Source of the DNA: a virus
Reading direction: 5' to 3' (one strand)
IMG/VR virus record: IMGVR_UViG_3300046691_000374
Span: 1 to 24,354 of that record
Length of the DNA: 24,354 nt
The position numbers and the translations under genes were made by a program. Shown one piece after another: positions 1 to 7,135 of the stretch. Positions within the stretch are counted from its first letter, which is position 1. Each line of letters opens with the position of its first letter. The notes beneath the pieces are model-generated. The model worked only from the letters and a program-made list of their open reading frames with translations, searched no databases and had not been told where the DNA came from.

Positions 1-391
1 CTTGGCTATCGTTGATAGCGAGCAGGTTAACGACATTCTCAAGCACCACCCAGCGAGGTTGTGTCTCTTTGAGGATTCGTATGACTTCCCAGAATAGGCC
101 GCTGCGTTGGCCTCGCAGGCCTCGGGTTTCTTTGTTGCTGGGTCTGGCGCCGGCAAGGCTGATGTCTTGGCAGGGAAATCCGCCGGTGATGACGTCGACG
201 GGACGGAGGTTGTGTGCGCCGCAGTGGCGGACGTCTTCGAACTGGACGGCGTGTGGAAATCGATCGGCAAGGACAGCCCGGTTGATGGGGTTGAGTTCCA
301 CTTGCCAGGCGGTGCGGTAGCCTGCGTTTTCGAATCCGACATCAAAACCTCCTATGCCTGCGAACAGGCTTCCAATGGTGGGCTGGGGCAT
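1..391 (-). CDS. C5-cytosine DNA methyltransferase, N-terminal part (runs off the window)
   Basis: 130 codons read from ATG at 391 to the window edge without a stop. They carry the ordered motifs of C5-cytosine methyltransferases: motif I SLFAGIGGFDVGF at residues 8-20, where SAM binds; motif IV GGFPCQDIS at 70-78, with catalytic Cys74 in PCQ; and motif VI ENV at 118-120. The enzyme would methylate cytosine in a specific DNA sequence. The target-recognition domain lies outside the window, so specificity cannot be judged. The gene overlaps the upstream com-like gene by 40 bp in another frame, the arrangement of com and mom in phage Mu. This suggests a late-expressed enzyme that protects phage DNA from host restriction. 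No strong Shine-Dalgarno precedes the ATG, which sits in a small GCA-GAAA-TGC hairpin; this fits translation that needs an activator. The family is certain from the motifs; the regulation is inferred. Confidence 0.93.
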   Translation of the reverse strand, partial: MPQPTIGSLFAGIGGFDVGFENAGYRTAWQVELNPINRAVLADRFPHAVQFEDVRHCGAHNLRPVDVITGGFPCQDISLAGARPSNKETRGLRGQRSGLFWEVIRILKETQPRWVVLENVVNLLAINDSQ

Positions 392-552
392 TTCTGCGCT
401 TCTATGGGCAGATGCTCAGGGCATTCGGATAGGAGGCTCGGGGCCTTCAGGTGATTGAGTGTCCGGCAGCGCGGGCACTTGATTTGTAGTTCGATGAAGC
501 CGCGGACGGCGGCGAGTTTGCGGTGGCATTCGCCACAGCGGATTTCCTGCAT
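352..552 (-). CDS. com: Com-like zinc-finger translational regulator
   Basis: 66 residues. The first 35 match the Mu Com zinc-ribbon family (Zn_ribbon_Com): Cys6 and Cys9 in IRCGECHRKL, then Cys26 and Cys29 in IKCPRC. In phage Mu, Com binds the mom mRNA and opens a structure that hides the mom start. Here the following gene is a cytosine methyltransferase instead of mom, and its start lies inside this gene, so Com probably controls that methylase. ATG at 552 is chosen because AAGGGG lies 7 bases upstream; an in-frame start at 579 would add nine residues that are not family-like. The C-terminal 30 residues beyond the zinc ribbon are proline- and cysteine-rich and probably variable. Confidence 0.85.
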   Translation of the reverse strand: MQEIRCGECHRKLAAVRGFIELQIKCPRCRTLNHLKAPSLLSECPEHLPIEAQKCPSPPLEACSQA

Positions 553-663
553 GGTTACGCCCCTTGCGTTGTCTCCCATCTCTGATCGAGCAAGACCACT
601 GCGTAAGCCCCTTCAGCCACGCAGTAGCCACTGTTGCGCGTTATGTTCGTGCCCAGATACTCA

Positions 664-1608
664 TCACCATTGGATTGTTACCTGGCCATCTGCGCCATTA
701 GGCGCCGCGCTGCCACCACGTCCACCGCCACCATGTCCCGGAGTCAGGGGTTTGCGGTTGTCATTCCACGTCGGCCCGGACTCTCCACCGCCGCCAGCGC
801 CCCCGAGAAAACCTTTGTTGTTGGCAGCGCCAATAGCGTGGCCGGCAAGTCCTATGCAGTGGTTCTCATCACCACCAAAACCTTTCCCCCCGTGTGGTGC
901 ATTGCCATCGATCAAGCCGCCAGACCCACCCGTAGCTACTACGGCGGTGCCAAATGAGGAGGCACCGCCGTCGGCGCCCTTATCACCATCCACCAATGCA
1001 CCTACACCGCCTGCACCCACCGTGATCGTCACCGAGGTGGTGCCGCGCAGGTCAAAAAGCTTTCTGGCTACTCCTCCACCAGATCCACCAGAGGGCCCCG
1101 GAATTGATGTAAATCGAGCGCCGCCACCACCACCTCCAATGACAACCACCCATGCATTGGTTACGCCTGTGGGTACGTCCCAGGTGTATACCCCCGGCAC
1201 GCTGTAGACCATCCGGCCACGGAACGGGAACATGGCTGCGAGCGTTTCCGGCGTCACCATTGCGCGGTTGTCGGTGCCCGCTCTGACCATGATTTGAGTC
1301 GCAATCCGCGCGATACCCGGCACACGCTCTGTCGCTTGAACCACCTTAGCGCCGATCGCTTGAAAGACTCTGAGCGCATTCATCGGCTTGTTGGTATCAG
1401 AGCCTTTCTCTGCTTCACGCTGGCTGGCAAATGGAATGCCGGTGCCGTCGATGAACGTGTCGATTTTTTTCTTGAGCCAACCTGTCCGGTTCGCCAGTTG
1501 TTTGGCCGGTAGGTTAGTAATGCCTTCTGGCCCACCCAGTACCGGGTCGGACGTTTCGAGTTGGTAGACGCCAGGCATCCAGTCGGGGGATTCGGGTAGA
1601 TCGGCCAT
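664..1608 (-). CDS. Short tail fibre with glycine-rich C-terminal domain
   Basis: 314 residues, starting in a TAATG overlap with the stop of gpI, so translation is coupled. Residues 1-120 have the usual start of Pseudomonas tail-fibre proteins (PGVYQLETSDPVLGGPEG, then LANRTGWLKKKID). From about 133 (MVYSVPGVYTWDVPTGV) to the end the protein is a glycine-rich domain with runs such as GGGGGG at 158-163 and many GG pairs, ending in DGQVTIQW. This domain type occurs at receptor-binding tips of phage fibres, so it probably sets host range. The fibre is short compared with P2 gpH, and no separate tail-fibre assembly gene follows; the com-like gene is next, after about 110 bp. The structural role is confident; the adhesin role of the tip is inferred from domain type. 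Confidence 0.85.
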   Translation of the reverse strand: MADLPESPDWMPGVYQLETSDPVLGGPEGITNLPAKQLANRTGWLKKKIDTFIDGTGIPFASQREAEKGSDTNKPMNALRVFQAIGAKVVQATERVPGIARIATQIMVRAGTDNRAMVTPETLAAMFPFRGRMVYSVPGVYTWDVPTGVTNAWVVVIGGGGGGARFTSIPGPSGGSGGGVARKLFDLRGTTSVTITVGAGGVGALVDGDKGADGGASSFGTAVVATGGSGGLIDGNAPHGGKGFGGDENHCIGLAGHAIGAANNKGFLGGAGGGGESGPTWNDNRKPLTPGHGGGGRGGSAAPNGADGQVTIQW

Positions 1609-2153
1609 TAGCTGCTCCCATGGTTGTATTGGCCGTCGTAGCGCGCGACTGCGTTGTAGCGAATGGCAACTGACTGATAGTCGAGTGATACCAGGCGGCA
1701 GCGTGCCGGGGCGACGGAAAGTAGAAGGCGGCGCAGTAGCACCGCCTGATCGTTGGTGATGACACGTTTTAGAACGACCCGGTACAGCGGCCAGGTGGAA
1801 GGCTCGGTGCTCGATTGAGCGTGTATCCCTTCCATGAGGGTGACCTCGCCAAAGCCCAGCAAACGGATGACCTCACGGATGGCCCACGGCGTGCCCTTGA
1901 AACGATGCAGTTCGGCGGCGTTTTTGATTAAGTTGCGTTTGGCTTCTTCGGAATCGGCCAGCTCCCAGGCCGCTTCGTCGAGGAGCGAGAATTGATCGGC
2001 CAACGCCGGTAGTAGCGAGGGTTTCACCAGGTCAATCAGGTACACCAGCATCACGTTGAGATCGAGGTCGGCTAATGCCTGGTCGAGCAGCTCACAGAGC
2101 AGCGAAAAACGCTGATCACCGGCCAGCGCGGGTGGCAGTGGCTGATCAGCCAT
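1608..2153 (-). CDS. I: P2 gpI-like baseplate/tail protein
   Basis: 181 residues in the position and with the features of the P2 I family (tail_P2_I). It begins MADQPLPPALAGDQRF. A central stretch around residues 75-95 (LHRFKGTPWAIREVIRLLGFG) is the typical family signature. In P2, gpI is part of the baseplate wedge together with J and W and links the baseplate to the fibre. ATG at 2153 is preferred over the in-frame ATG at 2168 because MADQ is the usual family start and GGGGTGG lies just upstream. It overlaps the end of J by 8 bp and its TAA overlaps the fibre ATG. Confidence 0.9.
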   Translation of the reverse strand: MADQPLPPALAGDQRFSLLCELLDQALADLDLNVMLVYLIDLVKPSLLPALADQFSLLDEAAWELADSEEAKRNLIKNAAELHRFKGTPWAIREVIRLLGFGEVTLMEGIHAQSSTEPSTWPLYRVVLKRVITNDQAVLLRRLLLSVAPARCRLVSLDYQSVAIRYNAVARYDGQYNHGSS

Positions 2154-3267
2154 AAGCCACCCCGGCATCGATCAATTGAATGGATGAGCAGTTCGCCCAT
2201 TCATTGCTTTGCAACTCGCGCACGCCTGACGGCAAATTCAGATTGGCGCGGTACACACCAGTGACTTGAAGCAAAGCGGTTAGTTGTTCCGGTACCAAGT
2301 CGCGCCCGAGACCGGCCCGAGATTCGACTGCATAAGCGTGTGCGGCGGCTTGCGCAGCTGCCATGGCGGCGCTGCGGTCTGCGTTGGCGTAGAACGTGAT
2401 GTTTGCCTTGATCTGATAGCCGATCTCGGTCGGCGAAAACGCATTGACCGTGTCGCACAATGGACGGAGTTTTTCGCCGCTGACCTGATCTTTTATGCGT
2501 TGCAGCAGATCGTCCGTTGGCAAGCCGGTGGTCGTCAGCGGGTATAGCGCGACGTGGCCGTCCGGCTGACCTTCATCTGGGCCATGCACGGCGACGTCGA
2601 TGATGGATTGGTGCACGGCCAGCGTGTGGTAGCGATAGGCGGCACGGCTGCCGGCGTTGCTGAAGGCTTCGGGGGCCAGGATGATTCGCTCGCGGTAGCG
2701 GTCATCGTCTTCATCCGCGACCCCATCGGCCGTGGCCATTGTGTTGCTGGCTGTCAGGCCTGGTGAAGGTGAGCTGCTCAGTGCGCTGATCTGGCCAATG
2801 GTCCAGCCATTACCTTGTTCGCCGGCGGTCAGGCATGTCGCGGTGGCGGTCACTTGTGTTTGGCCGACGGCTATCACTACGTCCAGATCCGTGATGAAGG
2901 TCAGCTTTGCATCCTGGGTGCTGACCCGCGTGCCGATCGGGATAAGTAGTGGCTGTGTCACCGCCGTGGGCATACTGAAACGCAAGGTGCAACGGGCGGC
3001 CTGTGCCAGCAATCGGGGCGTTGCGACCAGTTCGCCGAGGTAGTCGAGGATCGGGCCGCGGGCGAATCGCACCAGGAGTTGTTCGCCGGCATTCTGAATG
3101 CCCATCTGCAACCGGGATACCGCGTAGGCGATTTGGTCGATGTACAGCCGTTCGATCTGGGCCGGGTACAAGGTTTTGCCCGACTTCTGTTCGTAGCGGG
3201 CAATCAGTTGTGCTTCTAACGCGGCCGGGTCAATTTTGATGAATTCGGGTTTAGGCAGCTCGCGCAT
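2146..3267 (-). CDS. J: Baseplate assembly protein J (P2 gpJ-like)
   Basis: 373 residues with clear Baseplate_J character. It has the conserved segment ATADGVADEDDDRYRERIILAP at about residues 178-200, followed by SNAGSRAAYRYHTLAV, and later the VYRANLNLPSG region near the C-terminus. Baseplate J forms the wedge of the contractile tail. The start overlaps the end of W by 17 bp and the gene lies in the W-J-I order of P2, so it belongs to the late tail operon. It is somewhat longer than P2 J (about 300 residues), a common variation in Mu- and P2-like phages. Nothing looks broken. Confidence 0.95.
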   Translation of the reverse strand: MRELPKPEFIKIDPAALEAQLIARYEQKSGKTLYPAQIERLYIDQIAYAVSRLQMGIQNAGEQLLVRFARGPILDYLGELVATPRLLAQAARCTLRFSMPTAVTQPLLIPIGTRVSTQDAKLTFITDLDVVIAVGQTQVTATATCLTAGEQGNGWTIGQISALSSSPSPGLTASNTMATADGVADEDDDRYRERIILAPEAFSNAGSRAAYRYHTLAVHQSIIDVAVHGPDEGQPDGHVALYPLTTTGLPTDDLLQRIKDQVSGEKLRPLCDTVNAFSPTEIGYQIKANITFYANADRSAAMAAAQAAAHAYAVESRAGLGRDLVPEQLTALLQVTGVYRANLNLPSGVRELQSNEWANCSSIQLIDAGVAYG

Positions 3268-3628
3268 ACGGCACCTCGGTCATCTGGGACACTTCGCCGG
3301 CAACACGCCAATGCACCTGCACGATGATCTGCGCCGCGTTTATCTGGATTTTCACCCGGGCCACTGAGACGCGGGGTTCCCAGTGGCGAGTCGCGTCGAC
3401 GGCTTCGCGCACCAGGTGTGGCGTGACGCGGTTGGTGGGCCAGTCGAGGTACAGGTGCAGGTCGCTGCCAAATGTTGGGCGATGGGGATCGCTGCCCTTG
3501 GGCGTGCTCAGGATGATGCGGATGGATTGATCGATATCGCGCAGGCCCTCGACGACCTCGCCGGAAGTACCGAGTGCGGGCTGCCAGTGGGCGGCTGTAA
3601 TGCTGGTGTGGGGGATGGGCGTCGTCAT
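3251..3628 (-). CDS. W: Baseplate protein W (P2 gpW / T4 gp25-like)
   Basis: 125 residues. The motif DIDQSIRIILSTPKGSDPHR at about 32-51 is the signature of the GPW/gp25 family, whose members are wedge proteins touching the sheath. Position before J supports this. It is the first gene after the motif at 3660-3679 and probably opens a transcription unit. No good Shine-Dalgarno precedes the ATG at 3628. Instead a three-codon frame (ATG GGC GCA TGA) ends in an ATGA overlap with the start, which may couple initiation. In P2, V and W are neighbours; here a foreign gene on the other strand separates them. Confidence 0.93.
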   Translation of the reverse strand: MTTPIPHTSITAAHWQPALGTSGEVVEGLRDIDQSIRIILSTPKGSDPHRPTFGSDLHLYLDWPTNRVTPHLVREAVDATRHWEPRVSVARVKIQINAAQIIVQVHWRVAGEVSQMTEVPYARAA

Positions 3629-3659
3629 GCGCCCATGGTGCGGAGGTTAAGCGGTTGCC

Positions 3660-3679
3660 GCTTTTAATCAGGTTTAAAG
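3660..3679 (-). promoter_or_regulatory. Putative late promoter/activator motif, copy 1
   Basis: Plus strand gcttttaatcaggtttaaag. It differs at one base from the copy at 23173-23192 and at two from the copy at 10441-10460. It contains an interrupted dyad (TTTAA, six bases, TTAAA on the minus strand). It lies 32 bp upstream of the W start and directly after the inserted gene of island A. A role as late promoter element or activator site is inferred from repetition and position; no clear -10 element was recognised. Confidence 0.6.
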
Positions 3680-3737
3680 ATGCTGGTCGCGCCGCCGATG
3701 AGGGTGTATCTCGAAAATATCGATAGGAATCGCTTCA

Positions 3738-4520
3738 GTGTTTGGTATCTCAAAAAAAACGGTACTGCAGTTAGTAAAAGAATTCTGGGCTCCCTTTTTT
3801 GTATCTAGCGCATGGACTATCTACGTCGCTCTGGGACCCAAGGTGGAGGTCAAAGATGTCATTTCGAACTTCGGGTCATCGTTCTTTTTGGCCAGCTGGA
3901 TGACCGGACAGGTTTTCAGGGTTCGTAAACAGGTAGGAATGGAGGCAAGCCTTGAGCACCTACAGATCCGTCTAGGGCGAATGATCGACGAACTGAACGA
4001 TAAAGCATTGTGGACGATCAACCATATAACTGGGGGGGACAGCTATTGTCATGCTCAACCAGTCATACCTGCTTTTTCCTCTCTCCCAATTGAATGGGAG
4101 GTGCAAAACTGTGGCAGCTTCCCGATGTATGAGGTGATGGTCAGGATCACTGATCTGGACTTCAAGGCGAAATCGTCATACTTCTTTTTTCCCGGCACAA
4201 CGGAATTTGAAACTAGCTTAGGGGAAATACCCTGTGATTCAACGCGGAGCTTCACTTGGGGCCTATTAGGACGTGAAGCTTCTCGAAGCTTCACCATCAC
4301 CTTCGACTCACGAAACGGCAGAGTCATTCAGGATGTTCGATTCAAACGAATCAACGGAGAAATTGAACTCGCCTACAGGATTACAAGATACGGAGAAGTG
4401 CTGAATGTTCTGGAGGAGGACATTCCCATGAGTTTTCGCGATGAACATGGGGAATTCGACTGGAGCGAGCCGGTGTTCAATGAGAATGATGGTTCGAGTT
4501 ACCAGTCGTATCGCTCATAG
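3738..4520 (+). CDS. Membrane-anchored protein of unknown function, inserted between V and W
   Basis: 260 residues on the strand opposite to the tail operon. GTG at 3738 is supported by AGGAA 8 bases upstream. Residues 15-33 (FWAPFFVSSAWTIYVALG) and about 42-60 (SNFGSSFFLASWMTGQVF) are probable membrane segments. A charged, probably helical stretch (68-95) follows, then a TGGDSYCHAQP motif near residue 98 and a soluble domain with many beta-prone segments. I do not recognise the family. It separates V and W, which adjoin in P2, reads against late transcription and ends 44 bp inside V. Its codon use looks more AT-rich than that of the phage genes. These are the marks of a moron, perhaps expressed from the prophage; a role in superinfection exclusion or defence is a guess. 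Confidence 0.8.
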   Translation: MFGISKKTVLQLVKEFWAPFFVSSAWTIYVALGPKVEVKDVISNFGSSFFLASWMTGQVFRVRKQVGMEASLEHLQIRLGRMIDELNDKALWTINHITGGDSYCHAQPVIPAFSSLPIEWEVQNCGSFPMYEVMVRITDLDFKAKSSYFFFPGTTEFETSLGEIPCDSTRSFTWGLLGREASRSFTITFDSRNGRVIQDVRFKRINGEIELAYRITRYGEVLNVLEEDIPMSFRDEHGEFDWSEPVFNENDGSSYQSYRS

Positions 4521-5010
4521 CCCCGGTAGCGTGAATATCGCCGTTCACTTGCAGGTCACCATTCAACGTGACCTGCGGGATGTCCAGCGTTGCTGAAGGC
4601 GCTTTTATCACCACCGGCTCACTCGCCTCAACCGTGATATTCCGCCCGCACTTCACCAGCAATGCCCCTACGCAGTCCAGCGTCATCACCCCGGCCGCAC
4701 GGTCGTAGGTCGAAACCGTCCCATCACTGAACCGCACATAGTCTGTGTCCTCATCTACGACTGGTGGCGGTTCGGCGGTTGAGTAGATACCGCCCAGGTA
4801 CACACCACCCACACCATCAGCATCAAGCAGCACAGCGACTTGCTCACCCAGTTCGGGCATCAACGGTCGGCGTTGTGTGCCTTGGGTATTGCGCTGGGGG
4901 ATGTTGAGCCAGTAGGTCTGGATACCGTCGCGGTCATCCAGGCGTACGCGGATGCGGCAAGTGAGATAGTCCACGGCGCTGACTTCGCCGTATTCAAGTT
5001 CAACACCCAT
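4477..5010 (-). CDS. V: Baseplate spike protein V (P2 gpV-like)
   Basis: 177 residues. The N-terminal half is an OB-fold of the Phage_base_V family (YGEVSAVDYLTCRIRVRL near the start, then PELGEQVAVLLDADG at about 52-66). The C-terminal part (about 120-165) is a repetitive beta-helix-like run. The last residues, SNHHSH, contain a histidine pair of HxH type that in P2 gpV binds iron at the needle tip; this is established for P2 and inferred here. GAGAG precedes the ATG. The final 44 bp overlap the convergent gene of island A. Confidence 0.95.
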   Translation of the reverse strand: MGVELEYGEVSAVDYLTCRIRVRLDDRDGIQTYWLNIPQRNTQGTQRRPLMPELGEQVAVLLDADGVGGVYLGGIYSTAEPPPVVDEDTDYVRFSDGTVSTYDRAAGVMTLDCVGALLVKCGRNITVEASEPVVIKAPSATLDIPQVTLNGDLQVNGDIHATGAMSDTTGNSNHHSH

Positions 5011-5028
5011 CTGTTTGGCTCTCTGTTG

Positions 5029-6060
5029 TCAGGGCGCGGATACGCGGCTGACTGATTGGCTTACGGTGTAGCCGGTGCGGGTCATGCGGTGTTGTGAGGA
5101 CGTGATGAGGTAGTGGCCACCAAGTTTCCCTGCTGCGACCAGGGTGACGACGTTGCCGCTGACCAGGTTGGGCCGGCCCATGGCTGACCAGTTGCCGGTG
5201 GTGCGTTCGCGGTTGGCTTTGGCCAGTTCGGCTTCGGCTTTTGCTTTGGATTCTTCGGTCGAGGCGCTGCGCTTTCGGCTTTTTTGGGTGTCGCCGCTGG
5301 TGGTGGTTTTGCTGACGCTGCTGGGTACCGCGACGGTTTGGTTGTTTTCGATTTTGTAGGCCACCAGTGTTTTTGTGGCGGGGTCTTTGTGTTTGACCTC
5401 GACGGCTTGGGGCACGCTTTTGATCTGGTCGCGTAGGTTCACATTGCTTAGGTCTTGAAGTACCAGCGTTGCCACTGGCGCCGCTTTGGCTAATGCGCTG
5501 ATGGCATGGAAAACCATGCGATGGCCCGTGACTTTGAAGGCGTAGTCGTACTCGGCCGCCAGGTTGCGCAGGAAGGTCAGGTCGGAATCTTGCTGGGTTA
5601 GCCGGTCGAGTGGGATGGGTTGGATGGTTCCGATCAGTTCCAGGCCCTGGCGTGCGGCGATCTGTTGGGCGATGGTCTGTAGCGTGGTGTTTTCATAGGC
5701 GTGGTGTGAGGGTGTGCGCAGCGCCGCTTTGATGCCGGTGGCCAGGCCATGGATGGTGATGGTCGAGGGTGGGCCGTTGAGTTCGACTTCATCGATTTCG
5801 AAACGGCCAAGGGCGCGCAGTGGCTGACCTTCCCAGCCCATGGATAAGGTGAGGCTGTCGCCATGGCCTGGGTACCACTGATCACGCCATTTGCCTTCGG
5901 TGTCTTCCAGTTCGACGGCCAGGCTGTCGGCTTGACCGGTGAGATAGTCGTCATAGGACACCGAGTGCAAATGCTGGCTGATGTTACGGGTGATGTTGTG
6001 CTGTTGATAGGTCAGCACGAAGCGTGCTTGCGGTACCTGAGCGGGGATTATCGCATCCAT
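5029..6060 (-). CDS. D: Late control protein D (P2 gpD-like tail hub)
   Basis: 343 residues of the Phage_GPD family, homologous to T4 gp27 (tail hub between tube and spike). It starts MDAIIPAQVPQARFVLTYQQ. Family landmarks are LTGQADSLAVELEDTEGKW (about 41-59), GRFEIDEVELNGPP (about 82-95) and LTQQDSDLTFLRNLAAEYDY (about 152-171). ATG at 6060 is taken because the longer frame back to 6219 runs through the reading frame of X and is not family-like. It overlaps X by 13 bp. A charged stretch (SRKRSASTEESKAKAEAELA) about 265-285 precedes the last domain. Confidence 0.94.
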   Translation of the reverse strand: MDAIIPAQVPQARFVLTYQQHNITRNISQHLHSVSYDDYLTGQADSLAVELEDTEGKWRDQWYPGHGDSLTLSMGWEGQPLRALGRFEIDEVELNGPPSTITIHGLATGIKAALRTPSHHAYENTTLQTIAQQIAARQGLELIGTIQPIPLDRLTQQDSDLTFLRNLAAEYDYAFKVTGHRMVFHAISALAKAAPVATLVLQDLSNVNLRDQIKSVPQAVEVKHKDPATKTLVAYKIENNQTVAVPSSVSKTTTSGDTQKSRKRSASTEESKAKAEAELAKANRERTTGNWSAMGRPNLVSGNVVTLVAAGKLGGHYLITSSQHRMTRTGYTVSQSVSRVSAP

Positions 6061-6254
6061 GGAGGCAGGTCCTGGGCGGAGGTCACGGGTTCGAGGATGG
6101 GGATGGCCAGGGTCAGGCCCGACGGCAAGATGGCGGTGATCGGCACATGAGGGTTGGCTTGAACGATCGGTAAATAGCGATGAGCATCGCCGTAGTAGCG
6201 CCAGGCCAACTGATCCCACCGTTCGCCTTCGGTGGTGACATGAGTGATAAACAT
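6048..6254 (-). CDS. X: Tail protein X (P2 gpX-like, LysM-type)
   Basis: 68 residues with the LysM-like fold of Phage_tail_X: GERWDQLAWRYYGDAHRYLP at about 10-29, then IVQANPHV and a final proline-rich ILPSGLTLAIP. It is a small baseplate protein needed for tail completion in P2. Its ATG overlaps the TAA stop of U (TAATG), and its end overlaps the start of D by 13 bp, so U-X-D are translated as a coupled block. The length is normal for the family. Confidence 0.95.
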   Translation of the reverse strand: MFITHVTTEGERWDQLAWRYYGDAHRYLPIVQANPHVPITAILPSGLTLAIPILEPVTSAQDLPPWMR

Positions 6255-7135
6255 TAGGCCTTCCTCGTCAAGACTTGGCCTGCCAAGCCCGCCAGCCGGG
6301 TACGGGCGCTGTGCAGTGTGGTGAGTGCCTGGTCGAGCGACTCGTGAGATGCGGTGAACCGGTCGATGATGTTGCCCAGGTCGACCGGATTGAGGGCTGA
6401 TCGAGCGCCCATCACACTGCCCAATACGCGTTCACCTAATTGCGACAGGTCGGCGCCGTCTTCAAGTAACCCGGCGGCTGACGTCAGCCCTTGCAGCGGT
6501 GCTATGGCCCGGGCCGTGACGCCTAACAATTGCGGAACTTGGCCAAGGACCATCGAGGCGTTGCCGCTCTTGACTGCCTGATACACATTCTGGCCAGCCT
6601 TGAGGAGGTTGCCGGCTGTTTTTGCGTGACCGATCACCGCTTGGACGGTACTGGGCGTGGGCATCAGGCGCGAGATCAGACCGGGCTTACCGGCGGCGGC
6701 TGCCGATGTGCCGTTCACGGCAGAATCGAGCAAACCCGGTCGGGCGACTTTGCGCGTAAACGCCCCGGTGTATTCCTTAAGGCTCAGATGCACCGTGGCC
6801 GCCTTGATCTGGCCCACGGCGGTTGCACGACGGATGGCATTGGACATTTGGGTGATGACGTAGGCCCCCAGGTACTCACCGCTGCCCATCACAAACGCTA
6901 GCGGTTGATGCTGACTTTTGGCCTGGCGCAGCGCACGCAAGCGCTCTTCTGGTTTGCCCAGCACCGGGTGCAGTTCGATGGTCAGGGTGCATTCATCGAG
7001 CCCTTCACCGATCCATTCCAGCAAGGGCTTGCCCTGGATACGTGCGTGCTCTGCCCAGTCGGCCGAGCCGCTTTGTTCCATGCCGCTGATGCCGCCGGCC
7101 ACGGTGAATTCGATATCGCCCAAGATGGCAAACAT
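6254..7135 (-). CDS. U: Tail protein U (P2 gpU-like) with long C-terminal extension
   Basis: 293 residues starting MFAILGDIEFTVAGG, in a one-base TGATG overlap with the stop of the tape-measure gene. The frame is open 26 codons further upstream, but those codons lie inside the tape-measure gene and are not used in this call. Residues 1-125 are the GpU domain (HARIQGKPLLEWIGEGLDEC at about 30-49, MGSGEYLGAYVIT at about 81-93, HLSLKEYTG at about 114-122). P2 gpU is about 160 residues and terminates the tail tube. The remaining 170 residues, rich in Ala, Gly and Leu with predicted helices, are an extension seen in related phages; its function is unknown. Confidence 0.93.
   Translation of the reverse strand: MFAILGDIEFTVAGGISGMEQSGSADWAEHARIQGKPLLEWIGEGLDECTLTIELHPVLGKPEERLRALRQAKSQHQPLAFVMGSGEYLGAYVITQMSNAIRRATAVGQIKAATVHLSLKEYTGAFTRKVARPGLLDSAVNGTSAAAAGKPGLISRLMPTPSTVQAVIGHAKTAGNLLKAGQNVYQAVKSGNASMVLGQVPQLLGVTARAIAPLQGLTSAAGLLEDGADLSQLGERVLGSVMGARSALNPVDLGNIIDRFTASHESLDQALTTLHSARTRLAGLAGQVLTRKA

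Noticed and set aside
554-676. Minus-strand open frame of about 40 codons ending TAA 1 bp before the com ATG
   Set aside because: It reads like a peptide (YLGTNITRNSGYCVAEGAYA) and might be a leader, but it has no ATG or well-placed start, so I do not list it as a gene.
455-1207. Plus-strand frame of 250 codons
   Set aside because: It is the antisense of the glycine-rich fibre tip; its proline-rich translation is what glycine codons give in reverse. No ribosome site.
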